From Candidatus Zhuqueibacterota bacterium (GTDB lineage Bacteria; Zhuqueibacterota; Zhuqueibacteria; Residuimicrobiales; Krinioviventaceae): a stretch of DNA of 40,407 nt. Location: contig RQOI01000661.1 of assembly GCA_003854995.1 (NCBI GenBank), forward strand, positions 1 through 40,407. Direction: 5' to 3'. Position numbers and translations under genes: made by a program. The notes below the pieces were generated by a model that was given only the letters and a program-made list of their open reading frames with translations, was not told where the DNA came from and searched no databases. Below are positions 8,131-16,606 of this stretch, one piece after another. Position 1 is the stretch's first letter, and every line of letters begins with the position of its first letter.

Positions 8131-10257
8131 CTACTGAACATGACTTTTGTTGCTGATCCGCTCGACTGAGATCACACCTGCCAGCCTTTTAATTTTACCA
8201 ATGAGTTTCTGCAAATGATCCAGATCAAAAACTTCGAGCGTCAGCGAGCAGGTGAACAGGGATGTCTCGCTGTTCATTGTGACATCGAGGATGCTGGAAT
8301 CATTTGCATTGATTGTCTCGGAAACTTCGGAAAGAAATTTTTTTCGTCGCTCACCCAGAATCGACAGTCCGACGATGAATCGGTTCTTGTTTTCAGCAGC
8401 CCAGGAGACATCGACGATCCGGTCCGGTTCCTGCATGAGTTTTATGAGATTTTTGCACGTATTGATATGAACCACGATGCCGCGACCCTTTGTCACAATG
8501 CCGGTGATGGGTTCTCCGGGTACGGGATTGCAGCACTTGCCGAAATTGATCATGATGTTATCCATGCCGGCCACTCTGACGCCACTGCTGTTGCGCCGGG
8601 CGCGCTCAAGAATTCGGACCAGCGGCGATCGTTCTTTCTTGATGCGCTTTTCTTCTGGTATGATCTTGCGGATGACGGTTTCAAGCTTGGTGTCGCCGAA
8701 ACCTATGGACGCGAGCAGCTGTTTTTCGTTGTGAAATTTGAGTTTTGCGCACAGTTCACTCATATCAAGATCTTTGTACTTTATGCCATAGGTGCTCAAG
8801 CTTTTAGCCAGCATCTCCTCCCCGAGTGCGATGCTGCTCTCGAGTTCCAGATCGCGCAGAAATTTCTTGATTTTGTTTCGCGCCCGGCTGGTGACGACAA
8901 ACTTGAGCCAGTCTTTATTCGGCGTCTGGTTGTTCGAGGTGATGATTTCTATTTTGTCGCCGCTTTTGAGTTTTTCGCTGATCGGGACGATCTTCCCATT
9001 CACTCTGGCGAAGCGACAGTGCAGTCCGACTTCTGTGTGTACGGCGAAGGCGAAATCAACCGGCGTGGCATCGCGCGGCAGCTTGTACAGATCACCTCTC
9101 GGCGTGTAGACAAAGACCTCGTCCTGAAAGAGATTGATCTTTAGATTTTCCATGAACGATGCGGAATCGGCATCGTCCTCGTCCTGCTCGAGGATCTGCT
9201 TCAGCCAGATGAGCTGCTTGTCCAGATCGTCTTCGCGTATCTTGCCCTCTTTGTAGCGCCAATGCGCTGCGATGCCATCTTCGGCCGTGCGATGCATCTG
9301 CTCAGTGCGTATCTGGATCTCGTACTTTTTCCCCTTTGGGCCGACGACCGTGGTGTGGATGGATTGATAGCCATTGGGCTTTGGATTCGCAATATAATCC
9401 TTGAAACGGCCATCGATCGGCTTGTAAAGGTTGTGCAGGACGCCAAGGGCAAAATAGCACTCGTCGTTTTTGTTGACGATGATGCGGATGGCCAGCAGGT
9501 CATAGATATCTTCAAAGGGGACGCCGCGAATGTGGATCTTGTTGTAAATGCTGCTGAAATGCTTCGCTCGCCCCTCCAAACGCGCATGGATCTTTGCATC
9601 CACCATAGCCCTGCGGATCGGCTGGGTTATCAGGCGAATGGCTTCTTCCCGCTCATCTTTGGATTCGTTGATTTTTCGCGCCAACTCTTCATAGATCTCG
9701 GGTTCGAGATATTTCAGCGCCAGATCTTCCAGCTCGCTCTTTATCTTTGCCAATCCCAATCTGTGCGCCATGGGAGCATAGACCTGCCGGGTCTCGAGAG
9801 CGATGCGCTGACGCTTGCCTTCCGGCAGTGAATCCAGCGTCCGCATGTTATGCAGGCGGTCGGCGAATTTAATCAGAATGATCCGGACATCGCGCACCAT
9901 CGACAATAGCATCTTGCGGAAATTTTCCGCCTGCCGCTGTTCAATTCCAAGAAGCTTCAGCTCGCTGATTTTGGTGACACCGTCGACCAGGGCGGCGATC
10001 TCTTTGCCGAATTCGCGTTCAATGTCTTCGAGCTTGACGTTTGTATCTTCGACAACATCATGCAGCAGGCTGGCGGCGATCGTCTGATAGTCCATTTTGA
10101 GACCGACGAGGATCTTGGCCACTTCCAATGGATGAGCAAAATAGGGTTCACCCGACTTGCGCACTTGCGGCAGATGAGCCGTATAGGCCACGTCATATGC
10201 CTTGTGCAAAAGTTCCATATCAGCGGTTTTGTTATAGCGTTCGATTCGCTGCAACAA
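8131..10257 (-). CDS. rel: Bifunctional (p)ppGpp synthetase/hydrolase (RelA/SpoT family)
   Basis: A long Rel protein of 708 residues. The hydrolase domain keeps the metal motif HDVVED (His66, Asp67, Glu70, Asp71), and the synthetase domain has GRFKDYIANPKPNGYQS with RFKD at 284-287, the type found in bifunctional enzymes rather than synthetase-only RelA. TGS (about 385-445) and a C-terminal ACT domain (about 635-705) follow. The frame has no ATG near its start: TTG at 10257 or the adjacent TTG at 10254, the latter preceded by GAGG at five bases, is the likely start. The gene lies 62 bases after dnaB. It controls the stringent response, in which guanylate kinase and omega (both encoded upstream) are known participants in other bacteria. 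Confidence 0.95.
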   Translation of the reverse strand: MLQRIERYNKTADMELLHKAYDVAYTAHLPQVRKSGEPYFAHPLEVAKILVGLKMDYQTIAASLLHDVVEDTNVKLEDIEREFGKEIAALVDGVTKISELKLLGIEQRQAENFRKMLLSMVRDVRIILIKFADRLHNMRTLDSLPEGKRQRIALETRQVYAPMAHRLGLAKIKSELEDLALKYLEPEIYEELARKINESKDEREEAIRLITQPIRRAMVDAKIHARLEGRAKHFSSIYNKIHIRGVPFEDIYDLLAIRIIVNKNDECYFALGVLHNLYKPIDGRFKDYIANPKPNGYQSIHTTVVGPKGKKYEIQIRTEQMHRTAEDGIAAHWRYKEGKIREDDLDKQLIWLKQILEQDEDDADSASFMENLKINLFQDEVFVYTPRGDLYKLPRDATPVDFAFAVHTEVGLHCRFARVNGKIVPISEKLKSGDKIEIITSNNQTPNKDWLKFVVTSRARNKIKKFLRDLELESSIALGEEMLAKSLSTYGIKYKDLDMSELCAKLKFHNEKQLLASIGFGDTKLETVIRKIIPEEKRIKKERSPLVRILERARRNSSGVRVAGMDNIMINFGKCCNPVPGEPITGIVTKGRGIVVHINTCKNLIKLMQEPDRIVDVSWAAENKNRFIVGLSILGERRKKFLSEVSETINANDSSILDVTMNSETSLFTCSLTLEVFDLDHLQKLIGKIKRLAGVISVERISNKSHVQ

Positions 10258-10319
10258 ACCCTCGAAAACCTGCTGATAGTTTTGTACGTCCTGGATTCCT
10301 ATTGCTTGACTCCACTCTG

Positions 10320-11699
10320 TTAAAACGGATCAACCGACAATACGGATACTTCTTCGTGGAATTCCTCGGCATTGGCGAATTGCACATATTCACTGATGAA
10401 TACGAGATCGACCTCGCCGATCGGGCCATTACGCTGCTTCGCCACAATGATTTGCGCCTTGTGCGCCAACTCTGCATCGACTTCCCGGCCATGCGCTGCC
10501 GGCCTGTTGATGAACATGACAACATCGGCATCCTGCTCGATGGCGCCAGATTCACGCAAATCCGACAAGACCGGTCTGCCATCACCGCCGCGAGATTCAA
10601 CGGCGCGCGACAGCTGTGACAGAGACAGCACCGGAATGTCCAATTCCTTGGCCAGATTTTTGAGAGATTGCGATATCATGGCAATTTCAATCTGGCGACT
10701 TTCGGCGCGAGTGGATGAGCGCATGAGCTGCAAATAATCCACAACGATCAGGCCGATATTATGCTCGGCCTTGAGACGACGCGCCTTTGAACGCAATTCC
10801 AGGACAGAAATGCCTGGCGTATCATCAATATAGAGTTCATATTCAGCCAGCTTACCAACATGCTGACCCAATCTCTCCCACTCCTTCTCGGTCAGACGAC
10901 CGAGCCGGACGCGTTGCATATCGATCCTCGCCTCGGTGCAAAGCATGCGCATGACCAATTGATAGTCAGCCATTTCCAGGCTAAAGATAGCGACTGGCAC
11001 ACCGCTCACCGCGGCGTTGCGCGCGATGTTGAGTGCCAGCGCGGTCTTGCCCATCGAGGGCCGCGCTGCCAGGACGATGAGGTCAGAATTCTGCAAGCCG
11101 GACAAAATCTCATCCAGCTTGTGAAAACCGGTCGCCACACCCGTCACCTTGCCCTGAGCTTTGCCATACTGTTCGATCTTTTCGATCGTCCTGTGCAATA
11201 TGGGCGAAATATGGGTGTAATCATGCCGCGAATGCGATTCGGACAGGGAAAAGATCTTTTGCTCGGCCGTGTCTATGATGTCAATGGCGTCCTGACCCGC
11301 TTCAAAGCAGTCCTGCTGAATCTCATTCGACAGCTGGATCAGTTTTCGCAACAGAGCCTTGTCCAGAACAATCTTGCAGTGATATTCAATGTTCGCGGCG
11401 GACGGCACTCGTTCGACCAGCTCCGCCAGATAATAGCCGCCGCCAACCGCTTCCAGGTGACCGCGCTTTTGCAGCTCGTTTTTAACCGTCAGGATATCAA
11501 CGGGCTCAAGACGTTCATAGAGCGCAAAAGCGGACATGAATATCTTTTTATGCACATCTTTATAAAAGCACGTCTCATCCAGCATCTCCACCGCCACGCT
11601 GGCGGCCTCACTCGATTGCAGCATCGACGCGATGACAGCCATCTCAGCATCCACAGCCTGCGGCGGCATGCGGGTCACTATCTCATCTTTTTTAGCCAT
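10320..11699 (-). CDS. dnaB: Replicative DNA helicase DnaB
   Basis: The hexameric 5'-3' helicase of the replication fork. The 459-residue protein has the N-terminal DnaG-interacting domain (about 10-115, PPQAVDAEMAVIASML) and the RecA-like C-terminal domain with Walker A ARPSMGKTA (about 212-220), Walker B region IGLIVVDYLQLM, and the DnaB hallmark LKNLAKELDIPVLSLSQLSR, of which LSLSQLSR is diagnostic. It is uninterrupted: no intein is present, though dnaB is a common intein site. It follows the uracil-DNA glycosylase gene by six bases. Confidence 0.96.
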   Translation of the reverse strand: MAKKDEIVTRMPPQAVDAEMAVIASMLQSSEAASVAVEMLDETCFYKDVHKKIFMSAFALYERLEPVDILTVKNELQKRGHLEAVGGGYYLAELVERVPSAANIEYHCKIVLDKALLRKLIQLSNEIQQDCFEAGQDAIDIIDTAEQKIFSLSESHSRHDYTHISPILHRTIEKIEQYGKAQGKVTGVATGFHKLDEILSGLQNSDLIVLAARPSMGKTALALNIARNAAVSGVPVAIFSLEMADYQLVMRMLCTEARIDMQRVRLGRLTEKEWERLGQHVGKLAEYELYIDDTPGISVLELRSKARRLKAEHNIGLIVVDYLQLMRSSTRAESRQIEIAMISQSLKNLAKELDIPVLSLSQLSRAVESRGGDGRPVLSDLRESGAIEQDADVVMFINRPAAHGREVDAELAHKAQIIVAKQRNGPIGEVDLVFISEYVQFANAEEFHEEVSVLSVDPF

Positions 11700-11705
11700 A
11701 TCCTT

Positions 11706-12401
11706 CTATCTTTTCAAAGTGCTATGGCGCCGCTGCTGCAGCCCTTTCATATCTTCCCACGTCTCTCTTTTATAGCCCGGATTTCGCAACAACGCCGCCG
11801 GGTGGTAGGTGACCATGACATCAATACCGTTCCATCCATGCCATTGTCCCCGCAACTTTGACAGAGAGTCCGTCGTTTCCAGCAACACTTGGGCAGCAAC
11901 ACGGCCCAAACAGACGATGATTTTAGGTCGAATGAGCTGCAATTGCGCAAATAAATACGGCTTGCACAGGGCGATCTCCTCTGGCAGAGGATCCCTGTTT
12001 TGCGGCGGCCGGCATTTCAGAATATTGCAGATATAGACATCCTCGCGTTTGATCTGTACCGATGCCAATATTTTTGTCAACAGCGCGCCCGCTCTGCCGA
12101 CAAACGGCACTCCTGCCCTGTCTTCCTCCGCTCCGGGCGCCTCGCCAACCAAAACGATCTCCGCCTGCGGCTTGCCGCTGCCGAAGACGAGCCTGGTCCG
12201 CGTCCGCCCGAGCGCACATCTCTGGCAGTCCTCAATCGATTGGTGCAATTCAGCCAGTGTCGCCGCGCCGGCAGCCGGAGATGCATCTTTTTCCGCAAAA
12301 GGTTCTTTTCTCAGGCTCGACGCCTCGCAGATAGCGTCATCACCATACAGTTCCAGCTGCTGTTGCAGAAATGCAGTGAAATTTTCACGAAAATCGTTCA
12401 T
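11706..12401 (-). CDS. Uracil-DNA glycosylase, family 4 (iron-sulfur type)
   Basis: Removes uracil from DNA as the first step of base excision repair. The 231-residue protein shows the family 4 motif GEAPGAEEDRAGVPFVGRAG (about 87-106), the C-terminal HPAALLRNPG and four cysteines at spacing expected for the 4Fe-4S cluster (Cys59 and Cys62 in CQRC, Cys130 in ILKC, Cys146 in ALCKPY). A polar N-terminal extension of about 50 residues precedes the core. The ATG at 12401 overlaps the coaBC stop codon by one base (TGATG), so translation is probably coupled. A TTG one codon upstream is a less likely start. Confidence 0.92.
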   Translation of the reverse strand: MNDFRENFTAFLQQQLELYGDDAICEASSLRKEPFAEKDASPAAGAATLAELHQSIEDCQRCALGRTRTRLVFGSGKPQAEIVLVGEAPGAEEDRAGVPFVGRAGALLTKILASVQIKREDVYICNILKCRPPQNRDPLPEEIALCKPYLFAQLQLIRPKIIVCLGRVAAQVLLETTDSLSKLRGQWHGWNGIDVMVTYHPAALLRNPGYKRETWEDMKGLQQRRHSTLKR

Positions 12402-13588
12402 CAACTCAGCAATAGTTGTAATTCATCGAGGATCGCCTGGGCGACCGCCGTTTTGCTCATCAAGGGCAGCTGCTTCTGACTGCCATCCTTGCGCAAAATC
12501 GTGACAATATTTGTATCCACCTCAAAGCCGGCGCCGGCCTGAGATGGGTTGTTGACGACCAGCAGGTCGCACTTTTTTCGATACAGTTTTTCGGCAGCGT
12601 GTTCCATTTCGTCTTCTGTCTCAAGCGCAAAGCCGATGACAAGCCTGTCGCCTTTGTCTTTGGCAACGTCTTGCAGAATGTCAACGGTGGCGGTCAGCTC
12701 GAGAGAATGAGCGCTCTCTTTTTTGATCTTTTGCGTTGCGCGGACAGCGGGCCGGAAATCGGCCACGGCTGCCGCCATGATGAGGACATCATTCTCAGGC
12801 AGCAGCTCCTGCACTGCGACGTGCATCTCCTGCGCCGTCACCACGCGGCAAAGCTCTGTTCGGTATGGCCTGGGCAATCCAGTCGGGCCTGATATCAATG
12901 TCACAGCAGCACCGCGCAGAGCAGCCTGTTCAGCCAAGGCATAGCCCATCTTGCCGGAGGATCGATTCGCCAGGTAGCGAACTGGATCGAGGGCTTCGTG
13001 CGTCGGGCCGGCAGTGACGAGCACTCTTTTTCCCTGCAGCGCCGCTGAGCCATTCAGGACAAAGTTGATCATCGCCAAAATTTCTTCCGTCTCGGCCAGC
13101 CGGCCGATGCCGATCTCGCCGCACGCCAGCTCGCCCTCACCGGGCTGAACGATGTGGCATCCGCGCTGTAGCAGCGTTTTTTCGTTGTGCTGATACGCAG
13201 CGTTCTTATACATCTCGACATTCATCGCCGGGCAAAAGATGACCGGCGCTGTTGCGGCGAGGATGATGGTCGTCAGCATATTATCGGCCAGACCGTGCGC
13301 TGCTTTACCTATTGTATTCGCTGTCGCCGGACAGACGAGGATGAGATCCGGCCAGCGCGCCCAGTCGATGTGCGCTGTCGCTGCATCGTATCCCTCTCCG
13401 AACAGATCAATAGCCACCTTGTGCCCGGATAACGCCTCGAATGTCAGCGGCGAGACAAAATGCCCGGCCGCTTTTGTCATGACCACGCGGACATCAGCGG
13501 ATTTCTTCAGTTCGCGCACGAGAAACGCCGCCTTGTAGGCCGCAATACCGCCGGTGACACCGACGAGAATTTTTTTTCCAAAGAACAT
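12401..13588 (-). CDS. coaBC: Bifunctional phosphopantothenoylcysteine decarboxylase/synthase
   Basis: CoaBC joins cysteine to 4-phosphopantothenate and decarboxylates the product in coenzyme A synthesis. The 395-residue fusion has the N-terminal flavoprotein CoaC domain (GGIAAYKAAFLVRELKK, HIDWARWPD with the active-site His, PAMNVEMY, and the cysteine in GELACGEIG) and the C-terminal CoaB domain starting near residue 185 (VLVTAGPTHEALDPVR, NRSSGKMG, AAAVADFRP, KIKKE). It follows rpoZ by eleven bases in the yicC-gmk-rpoZ-coaBC order that is common in many bacteria. Confidence 0.96.
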   Translation of the reverse strand: MFFGKKILVGVTGGIAAYKAAFLVRELKKSADVRVVMTKAAGHFVSPLTFEALSGHKVAIDLFGEGYDAATAHIDWARWPDLILVCPATANTIGKAAHGLADNMLTTIILAATAPVIFCPAMNVEMYKNAAYQHNEKTLLQRGCHIVQPGEGELACGEIGIGRLAETEEILAMINFVLNGSAALQGKRVLVTAGPTHEALDPVRYLANRSSGKMGYALAEQAALRGAAVTLISGPTGLPRPYRTELCRVVTAQEMHVAVQELLPENDVLIMAAAVADFRPAVRATQKIKKESAHSLELTATVDILQDVAKDKGDRLVIGFALETEDEMEHAAEKLYRKKCDLLVVNNPSQAGAGFEVDTNIVTILRKDGSQKQLPLMSKTAVAQAILDELQLLLS

Positions 13589-13599
13589 GGCGAAGCAGC

Positions 13600-13884
13600 T
13601 TATTTGTTCTTGCTGATATACTCAAAATTCAGCTTGCCATCGAGCATTTCCTGCAAAGCGATCGACGTCGGTTTGGGCAGCTTTAAGTATTGTCGATCGA
13701 GGTAATCGACATCCGGCATGATTTCATCCAGCTCATCGTCGTCACTGTTTGCTTCAGTATTTTTATCAATGAGCTGCTTTTGCAGTTCATTGATTTGTCG
13801 CGCCCTTTTGGCAATGATGACAATGGCTTCATACAGGCTATCCACTTTTTCTTCCAGTTTTTCCAGGGACAATGTTTCGGTCAT
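13600..13884 (-). CDS. rpoZ: RNA polymerase omega subunit
   Basis: A 94-residue protein with the conserved omega segment AIVIIAKRARQIN (about 20-32) and a C-terminal ALQEMLDGKLNFEY box that recurs in omega subunits of FCB-type bacteria. An acidic insertion (NSDDDELDEIMPDVDYLD) separates the two. Omega assists assembly of the polymerase beta' subunit and in some bacteria forms part of a ppGpp site. It starts one base before the end of the gmk gene region (13886), fitting the conserved gmk-rpoZ-coaBC arrangement. Confidence 0.88.
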   Translation of the reverse strand: MTETLSLEKLEEKVDSLYEAIVIIAKRARQINELQKQLIDKNTEANSDDDELDEIMPDVDYLDRQYLKLPKPTSIALQEMLDGKLNFEYISKNK

Positions 13885-13885
13885 A

Positions 13886-14476
13886 CTATACCTCCATATG
13901 TGAAAACATTCTTTTCTGCTGAATTTCTTTTTTCACTTGGCGGATTGTCTTTTCCAGGTCCTCATTCACAATGATGACATCAAACTCATCCGCTTTGGCC
14001 ATTTCTGCAGCCACTCGTTCGAGCCGCCTGGCAATCTGCCGAGGCGTCTCTGTCGAGCGTTCCTCGAGCCGACGCCGCAAAATCTCCTCGCTCGGCGGCT
14101 TTAAAAAGATGAGCAGCGCCTTTTTGCCAAACTTTTTTTTCAATCTCAGCGCGCCCATGACGTCCAGGTCCAAAAGGACTGTCTTGCCTTGCCCGAGCCA
14201 CTGCAGGATCGACGCCTTGGGCGTGCCATAATACCAGTCGTGCACCCGTTCGTATTCAATGAAACGACCCGCCTCGATCATATCCTCAAACTCGGCATGC
14301 CCCACAAACAGGTAATCTCTGCCGTCGATCTCTCCCTCGCGGATGGGCCGCGTCGTCATGGAGATCGAATAGGCATAGTCGTTGTTTTTCTCCTCCACCA
14401 TCTTTTTAATGACAGTTGTCTTGCCGCCGCCGGATGGCGACGACAAAATAACAAGTAATCCTTTATCTTTATTCAC
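13886..14476 (-). CDS. gmk: Guanylate kinase
   Basis: Phosphorylates GMP to GDP. The 196-residue protein has the P-loop SSPSGGGKTT (about 12-21), the GMP-binding segment TTRPIREGEIDGRDYLFV and the family motif EYERVHDWYYGTP, plus the lid region RRRLEERSTETPRQIARRL. Length and motif order match bacterial Gmk. It lies one base upstream of rpoZ and 23 bases after yicC, so the three genes are almost certainly one transcript. Confidence 0.97.
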   Translation of the reverse strand: MNKDKGLLVILSSPSGGGKTTVIKKMVEEKNNDYAYSISMTTRPIREGEIDGRDYLFVGHAEFEDMIEAGRFIEYERVHDWYYGTPKASILQWLGQGKTVLLDLDVMGALRLKKKFGKKALLIFLKPPSEEILRRRLEERSTETPRQIARRLERVAAEMAKADEFDVIIVNEDLEKTIRQVKKEIQQKRMFSHMEV

Positions 14477-14499
14477 CTTAAACCTAAAAAAGCCTTAAA

Positions 14500-15378
14500 T
14501 TATTCAATATTTTGTACTTGCTCGCGAATTTTTTCAATTTCTTCTTTCATTTTTACGACGTTGTGCGAAATCTCTGCCGTGTAGGCTTTTGAGGCCATTG
14601 TATTCGCTTCGCGATTCATCTCCTGCAGCAAAAAGTTGAGCTGCCGACCCTGTGATTGCGGGCTTGCGACCATTTCCCGAAAAAGGGTGATATGGCTCAT
14701 GAATCGTATGCACTCCTCCGAGATATCGATTTTATCGGCAATCAGCGCCAGTTCCAGCTCGAGTCGATATTCATCGATCTGCTCGTGCTGGATGAGCCGT
14801 TTGACCCGTTCTTTCAGCTTGGCCAATTCCTCGGCAGGGCCGATTTCGGCAAATTTGGTGATATGCTGCACCTGTTTCTCGAGTAAATCTATCCGTTTAT
14901 TGAAATCTTTTTCAATCTCCAAACCTTCGCGCTGACGCATCGCCACCAGCTGTTCAAGAGCTCCCCGCAAAGCTTTTTGCGCGCACAGCCATGTCTTTTC
15001 ATCCGGCGCATCGGCGACATCGAACGTTATGACATCCGGCAGAGCGAGCACGTGCTCCAGCATAAGATCGCCGGACAGGTGGTGCTGTTCTTTGAGATCC
15101 TGCGCCATCTTTATGTAAGCATCGAGCAGCGAATGATCGATGGAAATTTTCTGCCTCTTTTCTTCCGTCTCTTTGATCGTCAATCCGACGTTGACGCGGC
15201 CGCGATGCACATAGGCGGCGATGAGCTCACGCACCTCCCCCTCGTAGACAGACAAACCGTGCGGCAGTCTGAGCGATATATCCAAAAAGCGGTTATTGAC
15301 GCTTTTGATTTCGACGGCAATTTCAGTACCATTCTCTTTATACTCCCCATGGCCATAACCAGTCATGCTCGATATCAT
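14500..15378 (-). CDS. yicC: YicC family endoribonuclease
   Basis: A 292-residue member of the YicC family, which in E. coli is an endoribonuclease involved in small-RNA turnover. It begins with the signature MISSMTGYGHGEYKENG and contains EIKSVNNRFLDISLRLPHG (diagnostic SVNNRFLDISLRLP) and the C-terminal GRQLNFLLQEMNREANTMAS. The ATG at 15378 follows GGAG by five bases and is chosen over the internal ATG four codons later. It is the first gene after the consensus-like promoter at 15437-15465. Confidence 0.94.
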   Translation of the reverse strand: MISSMTGYGHGEYKENGTEIAVEIKSVNNRFLDISLRLPHGLSVYEGEVRELIAAYVHRGRVNVGLTIKETEEKRQKISIDHSLLDAYIKMAQDLKEQHHLSGDLMLEHVLALPDVITFDVADAPDEKTWLCAQKALRGALEQLVAMRQREGLEIEKDFNKRIDLLEKQVQHITKFAEIGPAEELAKLKERVKRLIQHEQIDEYRLELELALIADKIDISEECIRFMSHITLFREMVASPQSQGRQLNFLLQEMNREANTMASKAYTAEISHNVVKMKEEIEKIREQVQNIE

Positions 15379-15436
15379 CCGCTCTCCAACCTCATGTATG
15401 AAAAATAGTTAAAACTATTGTTTTCAATTGATTTAC

Positions 15437-15465
15437 ATTTTAATGAAAATTTCCTACATAGTCAA
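15437..15465 (-). promoter_or_regulatory. Sigma70-type promoter for the yicC-gmk-rpoZ-coaBC unit
   Basis: On the minus strand TTGACT (15460-15465) is separated by exactly 17 bases from TAAAAT (15437-15442), in an AT-rich intergenic gap. The predicted start site lies about 50 bases before the yicC ATG. Both boxes match five of six consensus positions. This is the clearest promoter in the window and it separates the mutS-porV-like run from the yicC run. Confidence 0.75.
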
Positions 15466-15541
15466 ATGAATTTTGCAGTTGGAGTGAATTTTAAGAAAAA
15501 GGCTTGGGTATGACGATGCTAAAAATCCAGGCGGAAACCCT

Positions 15542-16576
15542 TCATTTTCGTGCGAATCGTTTTTCTTCCAGTCGGATGCAGAGGGAGACTCGATGCGTGC
15601 TTTCCAGCTCGGTGTGTTGCGAAAAGGCATAGTCGATATCGAGACGGGAGAGGATGAGTCCGGCGCCGGCGGTCAGATTACCAAGATCGTCTCGTCCGAG
15701 GCGAAGGGCGATGATGTCATAGAACGAAATTTCCCCACCGAGACGAAAATCAAAACTGAGGCCGCCGAGATGAGCTTGAGCCGCGCTCTGGCGTCCCTCG
15801 AATCGCACATCGACATCCGAGGCGAGCAGCAACCGGCTGCGCAAAAAGGGCAGCGTGAACGGATAGCACACACCTGGTTTAGCGGTGGGCGCGATCAGTT
15901 CCTTGCGGCCGGTATCCCAGGCGAGCAAGGTCGTCGTTACATCTTGAATGCTCACGCCGACCATCAGCCGCCGCCATGGATTCCATATGGCGCCGACATC
16001 GAAGCCAATTCCCCAGGCGGAATGATCGCCGACACCTTTGCGAACAAATTTGGCGTTAGTGCCAAAGGCCAGTGCGCTGCTGTATTGTCTGGCATAGCTG
16101 AAATAAAATGCATATTCGGCGTCGCTGACATAGCGAGCCACATAGGGGCGATTCACGCGCGCAGTACCGTCGTCATCCGTGTACTGCGTGTCGACCTGCA
16201 GGTCAGCGCGCGGGATAGCTGAGATAGGAATATCATCGATGCCGAGGCGAATGGCGGAAACAGCGATCGTCTCCTTCTGCCGCAAGGGCAGCGAAAATGC
16301 GAGATAATCGTAATTGACCACGCCGGCGAATCGCTCCGAATGCATGGCCGCCAATTCCGGGAAATTGAGTTGACTCAGGCCGGCGGGATTCCAATAGCCG
16401 TACGTCACATCGCCGCCTGCTGCGACATAGGCGCCGCCCATGCCGAGCGCGCGCGCACCAACTCCGGTGCTCATGAACTCGCCGGCGTATTTGGCGATTT
16501 CAGCACAGAACAAAGATGCTGGGAGAAGAAAAGCCAGTAAAATGCAAACGCGCGCGATATTTCTGTTAATTTTCAC
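15542..16576 (-). CDS. PorV/PorQ-like outer membrane beta-barrel protein (second copy)
   Basis: A 344-residue exported protein. A signal peptide (hydrophobic residues about 10-25) is followed by the PorV/PorQ-like opening GVGARALGMGGAYVAAGG and YWNPAGLSQL, then alternating beta strands to the end. It is better conserved in the family motif than the copy at 4686-5687; the two share only this general pattern. It begins 30 bases after the mutS stop codon, so it is probably cotranscribed with mutS. Its function is unknown; lipid or hydrophobic-ligand transport or a type IX-like shuttle role are possibilities from family knowledge only. Confidence 0.8.
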   Translation of the reverse strand: MKINRNIARVCILLAFLLPASLFCAEIAKYAGEFMSTGVGARALGMGGAYVAAGGDVTYGYWNPAGLSQLNFPELAAMHSERFAGVVNYDYLAFSLPLRQKETIAVSAIRLGIDDIPISAIPRADLQVDTQYTDDDGTARVNRPYVARYVSDAEYAFYFSYARQYSSALAFGTNAKFVRKGVGDHSAWGIGFDVGAIWNPWRRLMVGVSIQDVTTTLLAWDTGRKELIAPTAKPGVCYPFTLPFLRSRLLLASDVDVRFEGRQSAAQAHLGGLSFDFRLGGEISFYDIIALRLGRDDLGNLTAGAGLILSRLDIDYAFSQHTELESTHRVSLCIRLEEKRFARK

Positions 16577-16606
16577 CTGATTGATCCTTCTCTGTTTCCT
16601 GACGAC